64,000 nucleotides of DNA from Vibrio agarilyticus (GCF_012641465.1 NZ_JABAIK010000014.1:44387-108386), one strand, 5' to 3'. Shown: positions 20,630 to 30,881, counted from the first letter of the stretch. The notes: generated by a model from the sequence alone, not told the origin. A program made the numbers and translations.

Positions 20630-20651
20630 AAAGCCCCGAGATAGGGGCTTT
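20630..20651 (-). terminator. Terminator after actP
   Basis: AAAGCCCC / GGGGCTTT around a GAGATA loop, with a T run on the minus strand, 25 bp past the actP stop. Confidence 0.85.
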
Positions 20652-20675
20652 GTGATGTATACCCTAAGGAAAATC

Positions 20676-22403
20676 TTAGTGGTCGTGCGCTTCGCCTGCA
20701 CCAGCAGGAATACGTACGTGTTCCACGAGATCTTTCACATCTTGTGGCGTTTCAGCTGTCACGCGTGAGACGGAATAGGCGACAGCAAAGTTGAACAGGG
20801 CACCGACTGCGCCAAACGCATTTGGCTCAATACCAAAGAACCAGTTGCTGCCCCAGCTTTGTAGGTAAGTCCAATCCGCCACAAACAAGATGCCTTTGTG
20901 CTGGAACACATAAAATAATGTGATGCCAAGGCCAGCCACCATGCCTGCGATGGCGCCTTCTTTGTTGATCGATTTGCTAAAGATCCCCATCATCAGCGCA
21001 GGGAAGATTGAAGAGCCTGCAAGGCCAAAGGCCAGCGCCACCGTACCAGCGGCAAAGCCCGGAGGGTTCAAGCCAAGATAGCCAGCCACACCAATCGCGA
21101 CCGCCATGGAAATTCGGCTCGCCATCAGCTCTTTTTTCTCCGAGATGCGCGGATTAATGACCCCTTTGATCAAGTCATGAGAAATCGCAGAGGAAATCGC
21201 AAGGAGCAGCCCTGCGGCGGTTGAAAGCGCTGCGGCAAGGCCGCCAGCGGCCACCAGTGCAATCACCCAGTTGGGCAGTTGAGCAATCTCAGGATTTGCC
21301 AGTACCATGATGTCACGGTCGACTTTAAGTTCATTGGTTGACGGGTTTGAGGTGTAGTTAATTTCACCATCGTTGTTCTTATCGTCAAATTTCAAAAGGC
21401 CAGTGGTTTCCCAGTTTTTAAACCAGTCAGGGCGTTCATCATAAGCAAGATGTTGACCTGGCGCAGGGTTAACCGTGTCGATAAGGTTAAGGCGCGCCAT
21501 CGCGGAAACCGCAGGTGCCGTGGTATATAAAATGGCAATGAACACCAGTGCCCAACCGGCTGAGGTACGCGCATCACGCACTTTCGGTACAGTGAAAAAG
21601 CGAATAATAACGTGTGGCAAACCTGCCGTACCTATCATGAGTGACATGGTATAGACAAACATGTTGAGGGTATCCCCTCGCACTTGCGTGGTGTATTCAC
21701 TAAAGCCAAGTTCTGTGACCACTTGGTCGAGCCTATCCAGCAAATAGACATCGCTGCCAGCCATGGTGCTGCCAAGGCCAATTTGAGGCAATGGATGCCC
21801 AGTTAATTGCAATGAGATGAAAATGGCCGGAATGGTGTAAGCCAAAATGAGGACGCAATACTGAGCAATTTGAGTGTAGGTGATCCCTTTCATTCCCCCC
21901 ATCACGGCGTAAATGAACACAATGCACATACCAATGCCAAGACCGGTGGCGTAATCCACTTCCAAGAAGCGACCAAATGCCACGCCAACGCCTTTCATTT
22001 GGCCGATAACATAGGTGACTGACGCGATAATCAGGCAGACAACTGCCACAATGCGCGCCGCATTTGAGTAAAAGCGTTCGCCGATGAATTCAGGAACGGT
22101 AAATTTACCAAATTTACGCAGGTAAGGTGCGAGCAGCAGTGCAAGCAGCACGTAACCGCCAGTCCAGCCCATTAAAAAAACCGAGCCGCCGTAGCCCATA
22201 AAGGCGATGAGGCCGGCCATTGAAATGAAAGAGGCGGCCGACATCCAGTCTGCCGCTGTCGCCATACCGTTGGCAACGGGGTTAACGCCACCGCCTGCCA
22301 CATAAAACTCTTTTGTCGAGCCAGCGCGAGCCCAAATCGCAATGCCGATATAGAGGATAAAGGTTGCCCCGACAACGAGATAAGTGATCGTTTTTAAATC
22401 CAT
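20676..22403 (-). CDS. actP: ActP-type sodium/acetate symporter
   Basis: A 575-residue sodium:solute symporter (SSS family) with 13 or so helices. It starts MDLKTITYLVVGATFILYIG. It has the family motifs GGGVNPVANGMATAADWMSA and a Na-binding region near AALSTAAGLLLAISSA. The charged insert around residues 325-370 (FDDKNNDGEINY) resembles that of Vibrio/Pseudomonas-type actP proteins and is absent from the E. coli protein. It takes up acetate into the cytoplasm. It follows the DUF4212 gene by 12 bp and lies in the acs/crbS/crbR block. Confidence 0.9.
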   Translation of the reverse strand: MDLKTITYLVVGATFILYIGIAIWARAGSTKEFYVAGGGVNPVANGMATAADWMSAASFISMAGLIAFMGYGGSVFLMGWTGGYVLLALLLAPYLRKFGKFTVPEFIGERFYSNAARIVAVVCLIIASVTYVIGQMKGVGVAFGRFLEVDYATGLGIGMCIVFIYAVMGGMKGITYTQIAQYCVLILAYTIPAIFISLQLTGHPLPQIGLGSTMAGSDVYLLDRLDQVVTELGFSEYTTQVRGDTLNMFVYTMSLMIGTAGLPHVIIRFFTVPKVRDARTSAGWALVFIAILYTTAPAVSAMARLNLIDTVNPAPGQHLAYDERPDWFKNWETTGLLKFDDKNNDGEINYTSNPSTNELKVDRDIMVLANPEIAQLPNWVIALVAAGGLAAALSTAAGLLLAISSAISHDLIKGVINPRISEKKELMASRISMAVAIGVAGYLGLNPPGFAAGTVALAFGLAGSSIFPALMMGIFSKSINKEGAIAGMVAGLGITLFYVFQHKGILFVADWTYLQSWGSNWFFGIEPNAFGAVGALFNFAVAYSVSRVTAETPQDVKDLVEHVRIPAGAGEAHDH

Positions 22404-22415
22404 GTGAGTAACTCC

Positions 22416-22679
22416 TTATTCGTCGACGTCAAATTCGCGATCGATTTGACGCATTTTCCATGCGTAAAAGAAAATGATCGCTAAAAAGGTGTAGATGGAG
22501 CCTTGCTGAGCAAACCAAAAGCCAAGCTTATAGCCACCTAACTGAAATTGATTGAGTTCGTCGACAAACAAAATGCCGCAGCCAAATGAAACCACGAACC
22601 AGATCACCATCAGTGTGATCATCAAACGTACGTTTTTTTGCCAATAGGCTTTGGCTTTATCCTGACTTTCAATCGCCAT
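22416..22679 (-). CDS. DUF4212 small membrane subunit of the acetate symporter
   Basis: 87 residues with two membrane helices (MITLMVIWFVVSFGCGILF and a second around FAQQGSIYTFLAIIFFYAW). It begins with a soluble AYWQKN stretch, typical of DUF4212 proteins that sit just before SSS-family permease genes. The next gene, actP, starts 12 bp later, so they are translated together. It is likely an accessory subunit in the inner membrane. Confidence 0.9.
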   Translation of the reverse strand: MAIESQDKAKAYWQKNVRLMITLMVIWFVVSFGCGILFVDELNQFQLGGYKLGFWFAQQGSIYTFLAIIFFYAWKMRQIDREFDVDE

Positions 22680-22959
22680 TGCCGCCTCCCTTTGATGTGT
22701 GGTTGTTAAAAAAATGTTTCAATGCTAATTTAGCAGGATCAAACGAGTGGGGCTTTTCAACTTTAGTCGCGGCGCGATGGCAAGAAAGTAGGCAAAACTG
22801 TGGGGGCGGTACAAAAAACAGCGCAAAGTGTGAGCTGGCACTTGTCGGCTATTAGCCAAAGGTCGGAAGGGGGGAGATTACAAGTCATTAAGATGAGGTG
22901 ACAGCGAGCAAGGTTTGACGCACTAGCCCGCACTGGGTCGGGCTGAGTGAGAAAGAAGA

Positions 22960-23595
22960 TTAATGTTCGGGGCTCATTTGCTGAAGCAAAATGACCGCTT
23001 GGGTGCGGTTTGTTACGCCAAGCTTGCGGAAAATCGCCGTCATGTGCGCTTTAATGGTGGCTTCGGATACATTCAGTTCGTAAGCAATTTGTTTATTGAG
23101 TAGGCCGTCTGAGAGCATGCCTAAGACCTTGTATTGCTGCGGCGTGAGAGCGGCAATTTTATCGGCTAGCTCGTTACAAGCTTCGGGATTGTTCAGCAGC
23201 GCCGCAGGAAAATAAGGATCCCCCGAGAGCACTTGATTGAGCGCGGCGATCAGCGCTCGCATGTCACTGGATTTGGGAATAAAACCGAACGCCCCATGGC
23301 TTTTGACTTGTGAAACCACGGCGGGCTCTTCACTGGCTGAGATCACCACAATGGGCAGATCGGGAAAATCGGCGCGCAGTTGGATCAGCCCTGACATGCC
23401 ATTACTGCCAGGCATTTTAAGATCCAATAGGATTAAATCAGGCTCAGGCTCTTTTTCAAGCAAAGTAAGCAGCGCGCTCAATGAGTCGGCTTCGAGCAAA
23501 TTAGCGCCACTGATAGCCATGTGCACCGACTGAAACAGGGCATTACGAAACAGCGGATGGTCATCGGCGATAATGATCGTGTAACTGGCGTTCAT
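22960..23595 (-). CDS. crbR: CrbR-type LuxR-family response regulator
   Basis: 211 residues. The N-terminal receiver has acidic residues in IIIADDHPLF and the phospho-acceptor Asp in LILLDLKMPG. The C-terminal LuxR/FixJ-type helix-turn-helix contains LTPQQYKVLGMLSDGLLNKQ. It is the expected partner of CrbS, activating acs on acetate. A GTG at 23655 would add 20 residues, but the ATG at 23595 gives the normal receiver start. It is upstream of DUF4212-actP on the same strand with a 280-bp gap (22680-22959) in which I see no gene. Confidence 0.87.
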   Translation of the reverse strand: MNASYTIIIADDHPLFRNALFQSVHMAISGANLLEADSLSALLTLLEKEPEPDLILLDLKMPGSNGMSGLIQLRADFPDLPIVVISASEEPAVVSQVKSHGAFGFIPKSSDMRALIAALNQVLSGDPYFPAALLNNPEACNELADKIAALTPQQYKVLGMLSDGLLNKQIAYELNVSEATIKAHMTAIFRKLGVTNRTQAVILLQQMSPEH

Positions 23596-23869
23596 GAGGT
23601 TAATCACTTTTGACGAATTCGTTACAAAATTATCCGCATTGAGCAAGAAGGACACAATAGATAAGCAACAAAATTCAGAGCTCCATCGTCTTTTATACCA
23701 ACATTAAGCCGAAATTGTGCGGGTGAACGAGTTCACGTCCTAGTCGTATCCTTGTTGATTTTTTTATTCTTACTCAGTAGGTTAAGTTGATGTCTGGTGT
23801 GATTGGAATGGCTTTTCATCGCACCATGATGGTGTTTAAATCCGCTAAATGGATCAAGGATGAATTAGC

Positions 23870-24925
23870 ATGAGGACGCATCTTTCACATACCACATTAG
23901 GACTGTTGCTGGTCTTAAGTGCCTCGCTGCACGCCAATGAAACGACCATTGCGCCACGGATATACAATGGCGACCGTGTTGACGTCCGTCAGTGGCCCGC
24001 GCTTGCCGCCATCTATTACGATACGACGCATTATAACGGTTTCTATGGACTGTATTGCTCCGCCACGGTATTAGATGCCAACTATGTTTTGACTGCGGCC
24101 CATTGTCTTTACGATGGCAAGGCATTGGCCACCTCACGCTTGGTGTACACCTCGATTGCACCGCAGATGGGGGATGAAAGTGAATTTGTGGCAAATCCCG
24201 AACAAGCGATTCGCGCCGCCGCATTTTATGTGCACCCCGATTTTGTCAATTCATCCGACTATCAAGGCCGCGCTTGGCCCAATGATATTGCGATCATTCG
24301 CTTGGATCAGCCATTGAGTTTGCCGGCACAAGCTTATTTACCGCTAGCCTCTAGTGCTGATACTTATTATTACCAAAAGGCGGGTCAGGAGTTTGTGGCT
24401 TTAGGCTATGGCCTGACCGAAAAACAGACCTCAGGACAGTTGCTGAAAATCACCTTGAATTATGTGGCCAACACCGATTGCGAGCTGCCAGCGGAGTCGA
24501 CGCAAATTTGCACCTCAGGGCAATATAACCCGACAACCCAAGTCAACAATACCACCTGTGATGGTGACTCGGGTGGTCCTTTGTATTGGCATAATGGGAG
24601 TGAGTACGTTCAGGTTGGTATCACCAGTTTTGGTTGGAATGGCTGCTCGGTGACGTTTTCAGATCATACCGCCGTGTTTACTAAAATTGACCAATACCTA
24701 CCGTGGATAGAGCGTGTCAAAAACGACAGAGAGGCTCCCGCGCTCGTGGTAACCCAAGCGATGCGAGATAATATGGTGTTGGATGATGCCAATTCGCGCG
24801 ATGAGGCCAACCAAGCGCTGTCAACCACCTCTAGTGGTGGCAATATATCCATTTGGGGCCTTGGCGTATTGCTTTGCTGCGCAATACGCCGGCGTAAGAA
24901 AGATCGCTTTTCGCTATTGCGCTGA
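23870..24925 (+). CDS. Secreted trypsin-fold serine protease with GlyGly-CTERM-type tail
   Basis: 351 residues. A signal peptide ([13 protein letters not shown]) is followed by an S1 peptidase domain with the triad His78 (LTAAHC), Asp139 (NDIAIIRL) and Ser234 (GDSGGPL). The C-terminus has a short Gly-Gly stretch (SSGG), one membrane helix and an Arg/Lys cluster (RRRKK). This is the GlyGly-CTERM pattern cut by rhombosortase for type II-secreted surface proteins such as Vibrio VesB/VesC. The residue where trypsin has Asp189 is Thr228 by my alignment, so Arg/Lys cleavage is not assured. It overlaps the convergent dsbD end by 12 bp. Confidence 0.88.
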   Translation: MRTHLSHTTLGLLLVLSASLHANETTIAPRIYNGDRVDVRQWPALAAIYYDTTHYNGFYGLYCSATVLDANYVLTAAHCLYDGKALATSRLVYTSIAPQMGDESEFVANPEQAIRAAAFYVHPDFVNSSDYQGRAWPNDIAIIRLDQPLSLPAQAYLPLASSADTYYYQKAGQEFVALGYGLTEKQTSGQLLKITLNYVANTDCELPAESTQICTSGQYNPTTQVNNTTCDGDSGGPLYWHNGSEYVQVGITSFGWNGCSVTFSDHTAVFTKIDQYLPWIERVKNDREAPALVVTQAMRDNMVLDDANSRDEANQALSTTSSGGNISIWGLGVLLCCAIRRRKKDRFSLLR

Positions 24926-26719
24926 TGAGGTTGCCATCATCTGATTTAAATGGGCCAAGAAGGGATCGGCGGCCATAAAACCAGTCAGGCGCGCCTGAGG
25001 CAGAGCCTCCCCTTCGGCATTCCAAAATTCAATTGTCGGCAGGCCTAACACGCGCATGGCTTTGAGCAGTTCAATGTCTTGCACTCGGTTTGCCGTGACA
25101 TCAGCTTGCAGCAAGACAAAGTGCTGCAATTTATTTGCCACGGCAGGCGTATGAAAAGTGTACTTTTCAAACTCCTTACAAGCGACGCACCAGTCAGCGT
25201 AGAAATCGAGCATGACCGGTTTGCCTTGTGCTTTCGCGCTGGCGAGCTCTCGATTGAGATCCGCGAGCGTTTCAATTTGAATAAAGCTGACACTCGTGGC
25301 GTGCTCTGCACTACTTTGAGGGTTGAGCCACTGCGTGACTAAAGGCTGGGCTGATGCCACTAGGCCCAATACCGCAATAATGCCCACGACACTCTGTTTC
25401 CAGCCACCAAAGGGCAGTGCGTTTTTCAAATGGTAAAGCCAGCCAAAGGCGGCGATGCCAAGCAGTGACCACAATAGTTGCGCCCAAAATGTTGGCACAA
25501 TTCGTTCAAGCAAAAACAACGGCGCAGCCAGCAGTACAAAGCCAAACAGCGTTTTCACATGGGTCATCCAATTGCCCGCTTTGGGAAGTAATCGGTTACC
25601 AAATACAGCGACTAAAATCAGCGGAATGCCCATGCCAAGCGCTAAGGCGTAAAGGGTGATACCGCCGGTCAATAGATCTCCCGTTTGCGCCACGTAAAGC
25701 AGCGCGCCTGAAAGTGGCGCTGTGGTGCACGGCGAGCAAACTAAGCCTGAAATGGCGCCCATGATGAACACGCCAACCCAGCGACCTCCTTGCTGCTGAT
25801 TGCTCAGTTTATTTAACCAGGTCTGCGCGCTGCTTGGTAATTGCAGGGTGTAGACGCCAAACATAGAGAGTGCGAGCAAGACAAAAAGCACGCTCAAGCC
25901 GATAAGTACATAGGGGTGCTGCATTGCGGCTTGAAACTGCATGCCAGCTGAGGCGACAACCAGACCAAGTAGTGTGTAGGTGAGTGCCATACCTTGCACA
26001 TAAACCAAAGATAGTGCGAGGGCGCGACGTGGTGATAACTTGCCTTGACCTAGCACTAAACTGGTTAAAATCGGATACATTGGCAACACGCAGGGCGTAA
26101 ATGCCAAACCGATGCCAAGCGCAAAAAACAGCAATGGTGTCCACCAGTTTTGTCCCAATGTCGCCGCCAGTGAGTCTTCAGGCTGCGGCGTGGTGCTCGT
26201 GGGTTGCGATTGAGTTGTGGTGTCAGCGCTCGCGCTTGGTGTTTGTGTTGCAGTGACATTGTCAAACGCGGTGATATCGACGGTGCGAATTTCTGGTGGG
26301 TAGCAGAAACCTGCTGCCGCGCATCCTTGATATTCGACAATCAGCTTAGCACCCGGCTGCCAATCTTGCAGCTGCAGCGTTGCCATTAACGTGGTGGTGT
26401 AAATGTGTACATCACCAAAAAATTCATCGTGATAAGGCGTGCCATCTTCCATGGCAATGTTATCGATGGTGACGTTTTCACCACGAAAACTTAAGCGCTC
26501 TTGATAGAGGTAATAGTCGTCACGAATTTGCCAATCGACCAAAACTCGGGCTCCACGTTGGACCGAGTTAAAGGGAAAGGCTTGGTCAACGGGAACAAAT
26601 TGGTTGCTGCCGCTGCTGAGAAGTGGCGCATTATCGTCAAAAAACGCGTAACTGGGCGCGGCAAAATGGAGTAGCAGCGCCAAAGCTGTAGCAAACCAAA
26701 TACGCATTGGTGATCTCAT
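24914..26719 (-). CDS. dsbD: DsbD, thiol:disulfide interchange protein
   Basis: 601 residues. A signal peptide is followed by the periplasmic alpha domain with a Cys pair ([12 protein letters not shown]). Eight membrane helices follow with the redox cysteines in [10 protein letters not shown] and CSPCTTAP. The gamma thioredoxin domain carries CVAC ([11 protein letters not shown]). It brings electrons from cytoplasmic thioredoxin to periplasmic DsbC/DsbG and cytochrome maturation. The start at 26719 or the ATG at 26707 are both possible. Confidence 0.95.
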   Translation of the reverse strand: MRSPMRIWFATALALLLHFAAPSYAFFDDNAPLLSSGSNQFVPVDQAFPFNSVQRGARVLVDWQIRDDYYLYQERLSFRGENVTIDNIAMEDGTPYHDEFFGDVHIYTTTLMATLQLQDWQPGAKLIVEYQGCAAAGFCYPPEIRTVDITAFDNVTATQTPSASADTTTQSQPTSTTPQPEDSLAATLGQNWWTPLLFFALGIGLAFTPCVLPMYPILTSLVLGQGKLSPRRALALSLVYVQGMALTYTLLGLVVASAGMQFQAAMQHPYVLIGLSVLFVLLALSMFGVYTLQLPSSAQTWLNKLSNQQQGGRWVGVFIMGAISGLVCSPCTTAPLSGALLYVAQTGDLLTGGITLYALALGMGIPLILVAVFGNRLLPKAGNWMTHVKTLFGFVLLAAPLFLLERIVPTFWAQLLWSLLGIAAFGWLYHLKNALPFGGWKQSVVGIIAVLGLVASAQPLVTQWLNPQSSAEHATSVSFIQIETLADLNRELASAKAQGKPVMLDFYADWCVACKEFEKYTFHTPAVANKLQHFVLLQADVTANRVQDIELLKAMRVLGLPTIEFWNAEGEALPQARLTGFMAADPFLAHLNQMMATSSAQ

Positions 26720-26830
26720 TAAATAAACCCATTAAAACTTATCAGACCGTAGGATAAGGTAAATCGTTGCAAAGCGTTAGCGACAAATCAAAAGAGGCAT
26801 ATCAGGATCACAACCCAATGGATTGGCTGT

Positions 26831-26862
26831 TCGTAATAAATTAAGCCCCGAGAGGGGCTTAA
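26831..26862 (-). terminator. Terminator after aspA
   Basis: The perfect palindromic stem TTAAGCCCC / GGGGCTTAA (26841-26849 / 26854-26862) with a GAGA loop is followed on the minus strand by a T-rich stretch. It lies 34 bp past the aspA stop. Confidence 0.85.
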
Positions 26863-26896
26863 TGGGTTGATGTGGCATCACAATTTAGCGAGTAAC

Positions 26897-28348
26897 TTAC
26901 TCGTAACGTTTGGCTTTATAGGTCGGGTGCATGAAGTTTTCGACCGAGAGAATATCATCGAGCTCTTCTGCGGTGAGCAGGCCGCGATCAAGCACCACTT
27001 CGCGCACGCTCTTACCGGTTTCCGCGCAGATTTTACCGACAATGTCCCCTTCATGGTGACCAATGTACGGGTTCAGGTAGGTCACGATGCCAATTGAGTT
27101 GTACACATAGCTCTCGCATATCTCTTTGTTGACGGTAATGCCATCAATGCACTTGTCGCGTAAGTTAACGCACGCGTTGGTCAGTAAAGACAAAGACTCA
27201 AACATGCTTTGAGCGATAACTGGCTCCATCACGTTAAGCTGCAATTGCCCGCCCTCTGCAGCAAAAGAGATGGTGTTGTCGTTACCAAGCACTTTAAAGC
27301 ACACTTGGTTCACCACCTCAGGCACCACAGGGTTCACTTTGGCAGGCATAATCGATGAACCGGCTTGCAGCTCAGGCAAGTTTAACTCATTTAAACCCGC
27401 GCGAGGACCAGAAGAAAGTAAGCGTAAATCGTTACAGATCTTGGACAGTTTCACCGCTAAGCGCTTAAGCGCGCCGTGAGCCATCACGTACGCACCGCAA
27501 TCGGAGGTCGCTTCAATCAAATCTTCTGCAGGCACCACATCCAGCCCTGTCACCTGCGCCAAATGTTTGATTGCTAACTCTTGATAGCCTTGAGGCGCAT
27601 TGAGACCGGTGCCAATCGCGGTGGCGCCAATATTCACTTCCAACAGCAGTTTTGATGTGTACTCGAGTACGCGAATTTCTTCGTTCAGCGTGACGGCCCA
27701 AGCGTGAAATTCTTGACCGACCGTCATGGGCACGGCGTCTTGCAACTGAGTACGGCCCATTTTTAGAATGCTGCTGAACTCTTGGCTTTTTAGCTCAAAG
27801 GCCGCTTTTAAATAGTCGATGGCGGTGAGCAGTTTTTGCACTGAGTTGTAGACGGCAATACGAAATCCGGTTGGGTAAGCACAGTTGGTCGATTGGCTTT
27901 TGTTCACATGGTCATTTGGGTTGATAAAATGATATTGGCCTTTTTGTTTGCCCATCAATTCAAGGGCAAGGTTTGCAATCACTTCATTGGTGTTCATGTT
28001 GACCGAGGTTCCCGCGCCACCTTGGTAGACATCGGAAGGGAACTGATCCATGCACTTGCCAGTGTTAAGCATCAAGTCACACGCCTCGATGATGTAGTGG
28101 GCCACATCGCTGGGAATGGCGCCTAACTCACGGTTGGCCAGTGCGGCGGCTTTTTTGGTCATGACCATGCCGCGCACAAATTCAGGCACATCGGAAATGG
28201 TGACGTTAGAGATTGAAAAGTTTTCCATCGCGCGAAGCGTATGAATCCCATAGTAAGCATCAGCGGGCACGTGACGTTGGCCGAGCAGATCTTCTTCAAT
28301 GCGGGTGATGGCTGAGGGTTCAGCGGCGGTATTTGATAGAGTGGTCAT
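26897..28348 (-). CDS. aspA: AspA, aspartate ammonia-lyase
   Basis: 483 residues of the fumarase/aspartase superfamily, converting L-aspartate to fumarate and ammonia. It has the superfamily signature [11 protein letters not shown] and the N-terminal [16 protein letters not shown]. The upstream in-frame stretch to 28573 is not conserved. The ATG at 28348, with AGAGGA upstream, gives the normal start. Its fumarate can feed the fumarate reductase encoded at 45.3-48.7 kb. It ends with its own terminator. Confidence 0.95.
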   Translation of the reverse strand: MTTLSNTAAEPSAITRIEEDLLGQRHVPADAYYGIHTLRAMENFSISNVTISDVPEFVRGMVMTKKAAALANRELGAIPSDVAHYIIEACDLMLNTGKCMDQFPSDVYQGGAGTSVNMNTNEVIANLALELMGKQKGQYHFINPNDHVNKSQSTNCAYPTGFRIAVYNSVQKLLTAIDYLKAAFELKSQEFSSILKMGRTQLQDAVPMTVGQEFHAWAVTLNEEIRVLEYTSKLLLEVNIGATAIGTGLNAPQGYQELAIKHLAQVTGLDVVPAEDLIEATSDCGAYVMAHGALKRLAVKLSKICNDLRLLSSGPRAGLNELNLPELQAGSSIMPAKVNPVVPEVVNQVCFKVLGNDNTISFAAEGGQLQLNVMEPVIAQSMFESLSLLTNACVNLRDKCIDGITVNKEICESYVYNSIGIVTYLNPYIGHHEGDIVGKICAETGKSVREVVLDRGLLTAEELDDILSVENFMHPTYKAKRYE

Positions 28349-28620
28349 GTAGGATCCTCTGAGCTCGGAATGACGTTTATTGTTATTAATGGCACTAGCC
28401 TTATGCCTGCATCCGTGCGCAAATCCGACAATGTATACCCTTGCGACTCGACACTGCCGCGCTGCAATTCTGAGTGGTTTGGGTATCGACACAACGCGTT
28501 GGTTTTTGTGAAATATGCGTTGTGCGCAAGCCGATCCTCGCTTGCTGTTATTGCGTTGCAATTCATCACGCAATCGCTAAGAAGAATTTCATGCTTAGTG
28601 CGATAAATTACCCAGCCATA

Positions 28621-28699
28621 ATACCCAAGCAAACGCATAAAAATAGTAACTGGATCACTATTTGAAAAGGTGAGAAATAACTTTGCATTACTTGGGTAT
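28621..28699. repeat. Small element with inverted ATACCCAAG ends (79 bp)
   Basis: ATACCCAAG at 28621-28629 and its exact complement CTTGGGTAT at 28691-28699 bracket an AT-rich core. The ends are the same as those of the TIR-family repeats in this window, but the core differs. It may be a further deletion derivative. It lies just past the diguanylate cyclase stop. Confidence 0.5.
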
Positions 28700-28706
28700 A
28701 TCGCCG

Positions 28707-29801
28707 CTAACGCTGTTCGTCCGGTTTGCCAACCAATTTGAAATGGGTGTAATTGTAGGCGGAGACGCAATTGCGTCCTTTGTTCTGAGCGCGAGTGAGT
28801 GCGGTGCGCGCGTGCTGATAGCTTTCGGTTTGATCGGCAGTAATCTCGCATACGCCAATGCTTAACGTGAAGAGTTTATTGCTGCTACGGGCCACATCAT
28901 CGCCAATGCGCTCTAACAAAGCACACGCCTGCTCAATAGTGGTGTGCAAAATAATGATCGCAAACTCATCTCCGCCGATGCGTGCGAGCACATCGGTATC
29001 GCGCAGCGATACTTTGAGGCGCCGAGCCACTTCGAGCAAAATTTGATCGCCAATGGCGTGGCCATGACGCTGATTGAGAGTACGAAAGGCATCGATATTA
29101 CAAATCGCTAAACAATCGGGAGGGGAAGATTGATAGCGTGATTGCAGGCGAGTGTGTAAATGCAGTAGCTGATCAAACTTACTTGCGCTGAGTTGGCCTG
29201 TCGTCGGGTCGTAATCAACGCCAGCCACGGTGGTGGTGGTCAGTGGATCTTGGTCATTAATTTGTGTCAGTTGCAGTAAATAGTAATGGCTGCGCGGTAA
29301 TAACCCCGGTATTTGACTGAGTTTGGCTTGATAAGGATGGTCTTGCTCTTCTCCATCCGTTAACGATACGCGGCCATGCCAAGATGGCGCGTCTGTTGAG
29401 GTTTTTGCGTGTTGCGCCATTGCCTTATCAAAGGTCGTGTCATGCACAAATCGAGTAATAGGGTAATGATACAGCCAGTCACCTCGGCCCCACACTTGAC
29501 GCGCAAATTGAGGATCGGCGTAGAGAATGCGAAAGCGGCGATCAAGCACCACCACGGTGGTTTGTGGATTGGGCTCCAATAGTAAGAGGGCGTGTTGCAA
29601 ATGGCTTAATGTGAGGCTTTGCATCGCAAAGGTAAACAGCGCCGCACAGACGCCAAGGGCCAACACGAGGTTGATGTAGAAGCTGCTGCTAAAGGCTGGA
29701 ACGTGAAGAAACTGTTCTAATGCATAGAGCGAAAGAGGGATCACACAGAGAACGAGCCAACTGAGCGCGAGAACTTTCAGTTGGCTCAGCAATAAATTCA
29801 T
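28707..29801 (-). CDS. Membrane-bound diguanylate cyclase (GGDEF)
   Basis: 364 residues. Two N-terminal membrane helices (LALSWLVLCVIPLSLYAL and a second near residues 38-60) are followed by a PAS-like stretch (~80-180). A C-terminal GGDEF domain carries the intact active site GGDEF at 276-280 and an RxxD inhibitory site (RDTD, 267-270). It should make c-di-GMP and be product-inhibited. There is no EAL domain. The signal sensed is unknown. Confidence 0.9.
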   Translation of the reverse strand: MNLLLSQLKVLALSWLVLCVIPLSLYALEQFLHVPAFSSSFYINLVLALGVCAALFTFAMQSLTLSHLQHALLLLEPNPQTTVVVLDRRFRILYADPQFARQVWGRGDWLYHYPITRFVHDTTFDKAMAQHAKTSTDAPSWHGRVSLTDGEEQDHPYQAKLSQIPGLLPRSHYYLLQLTQINDQDPLTTTTVAGVDYDPTTGQLSASKFDQLLHLHTRLQSRYQSSPPDCLAICNIDAFRTLNQRHGHAIGDQILLEVARRLKVSLRDTDVLARIGGDEFAIIILHTTIEQACALLERIGDDVARSSNKLFTLSIGVCEITADQTESYQHARTALTRAQNKGRNCVSAYNYTHFKLVGKPDEQR

Positions 29802-29829
29802 AACTCACCTTTGACGAAATAGAGTGTTT

Positions 29830-30097
29830 TATACCCAAGTGACCTCAAGATGCTGGATTCAGAGCCGGCTCACTGAGCTGAGAGCAAGGCAAACAACGCA
29901 GCGAAATAGCGAGTCTATTTTCAAGTTGTTTAACGCCGCTATCGGTTCAGTGATTGGCTCCCAAGGGGCGAGCTGTCTTGGCTCATCAGCTTTGTTGACG
30001 ATTTTCGATTGAGAACCACTCAATCTTCAAATCCTCGCCTCACTGACAAACCAAGTCATTCTCGCTGAACCTCGCATCTTGAGGTTACTTGGGTATA
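29830..30097. repeat. Full-length 268-bp element with 24-bp terminal inverted repeats (MITE-like)
   Basis: The left end (29830-29853, TATACCCAAGTGACCTCAAG...) and the right end (30074-30097) are inverted complements at 23 of 24 bases. The interior holds GAGCCGGCTC, GGCAAACAACGCAGCGAAAT and TCAAGTTGTTTAAC, and no ORF. Shorter relatives lie at 12312, 50266 and 51076. This is the pattern of a non-autonomous, MITE-like repeat. It occupies most of the 427-bp gap between the GGDEF gene and fxsA. Confidence 0.8.
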
Positions 30098-30115
30098 TAC
30101 CGATATATCGGTATA
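30096..30115. promoter_or_regulatory. Perfect 20-bp palindrome upstream of fxsA
   Basis: TATACCGATATATCGGTATA reads the same on both strands. It overlaps the last 2 bp of the 268-bp repeat and lies 114 bp before the fxsA start. It could be an operator for a dimeric regulator. I cannot name one. Confidence 0.4.
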
Positions 30116-30228
30116 AACGTAGTCAATATTTTTCAACCATGCGAACCTCGATGCTCATACGCTGTGGTCGCACAAAGCTTGCACAGCGTTGCGTTCACGA
30201 TTATCTTGAACGCAACAAAGGAGGACAT

Positions 30229-30732
30229 GTGTTTCCGATTTTATTACTGATGTTCATTGCGGTGCCGATCATCGAAATCGCGCTATTTATTCAAGTGGGT
30301 GGTTTTTTAGGTCTATGGCCGACCATTGGCTTGGTGCTGCTTACCGCGTTTGTTGGGGCTTCTTTAGTGCGAAGTCAAGGATTGCAAACCTTACTAAGCG
30401 TGCAATCACGCATGCAGCGCGGTGAGTTGCCTGCGCAACAAATCGTTGAGGGCGTTATGCTTGCGGTGGCAGGCGTGTTGTTATTGACGCCCGGGTTCAT
30501 GACAGATGCCATGGGAATGACGGTCTTGCTGCCAGCGCCACGTGCTACGCTCGCCAAATACCTTATGGGAAAAGTGAAGGTGCAGAGCGCAGGCTTCCAT
30601 GGTGGTCATGGACCATTTGGCCCATCGTCTCAAGAGCATGATCCTTTTCGCTCAGGCCCGTCAAATACCGACTCTGGCCAGACGTTTGAAGGTGAGTATG
30701 AGCGTAAAGATGAGGATAAGCGGTTAAAATAA
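30229..30732 (+). CDS. fxsA: FxsA family cytoplasmic membrane protein
   Basis: 167 residues starting with GTG (30229), preceded by a strong AAAGGAGG site. The frame upstream to 30079 is unsupported. It has membrane helices at the N-terminus (ILLLMFIAVPIIEIALFI), the LWPTIGLVLLTAFVGASLVR region and another near VAGVLLLTPGFMTD. It ends in a hydrophilic Gly/Glu-rich tail. FxsA overproduction lets E. coli plate phage T7 despite the F plasmid; its normal role is unclear. In many genomes fxsA lies near aspA and groESL, as here. Confidence 0.9.
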   Translation: MFPILLLMFIAVPIIEIALFIQVGGFLGLWPTIGLVLLTAFVGASLVRSQGLQTLLSVQSRMQRGELPAQQIVEGVMLAVAGVLLLTPGFMTDAMGMTVLLPAPRATLAKYLMGKVKVQSAGFHGGHGPFGPSSQEHDPFRSGPSNTDSGQTFEGEYERKDEDKRLK

Positions 30733-30737
30733 CCATT

Positions 30738-30864
30738 TATACCCTTTCCACTTGAAGTTGCAGCGTTGTTGGCGGGCTCTCACAAACCTCATCACATAGT
30801 TCGTCTATGCTCAGAGGCTTTGCTCGTTTGCCGCCTACCTGCAACGCCAAGTTGTTTGGGTATA
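30738..30864. repeat. ERIC element (copy 2, 127 bp)
   Basis: Imperfect palindrome with TATACCC and GGGTATA ends. The complementary arms contain ACTTGAAGTTGCAG and CTGCAACGCCAAGT, and the core is CATAGTTCGTCTATG. Length (127 bp), ends and the TTTGCCGCCTACCTGCA stretch fit the Enterobacterial Repetitive Intergenic Consensus. It begins 5 bp after fxsA stops. Confidence 0.88.
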
Positions 30865-30881
30865 TCTGATTTTAATAAGTG

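Noticed and set aside
26065-26340. Open frames overlapping dsbD in other frames
   Set aside because: dsbD has all cysteine motifs in its own frame; the alternatives show no domain.
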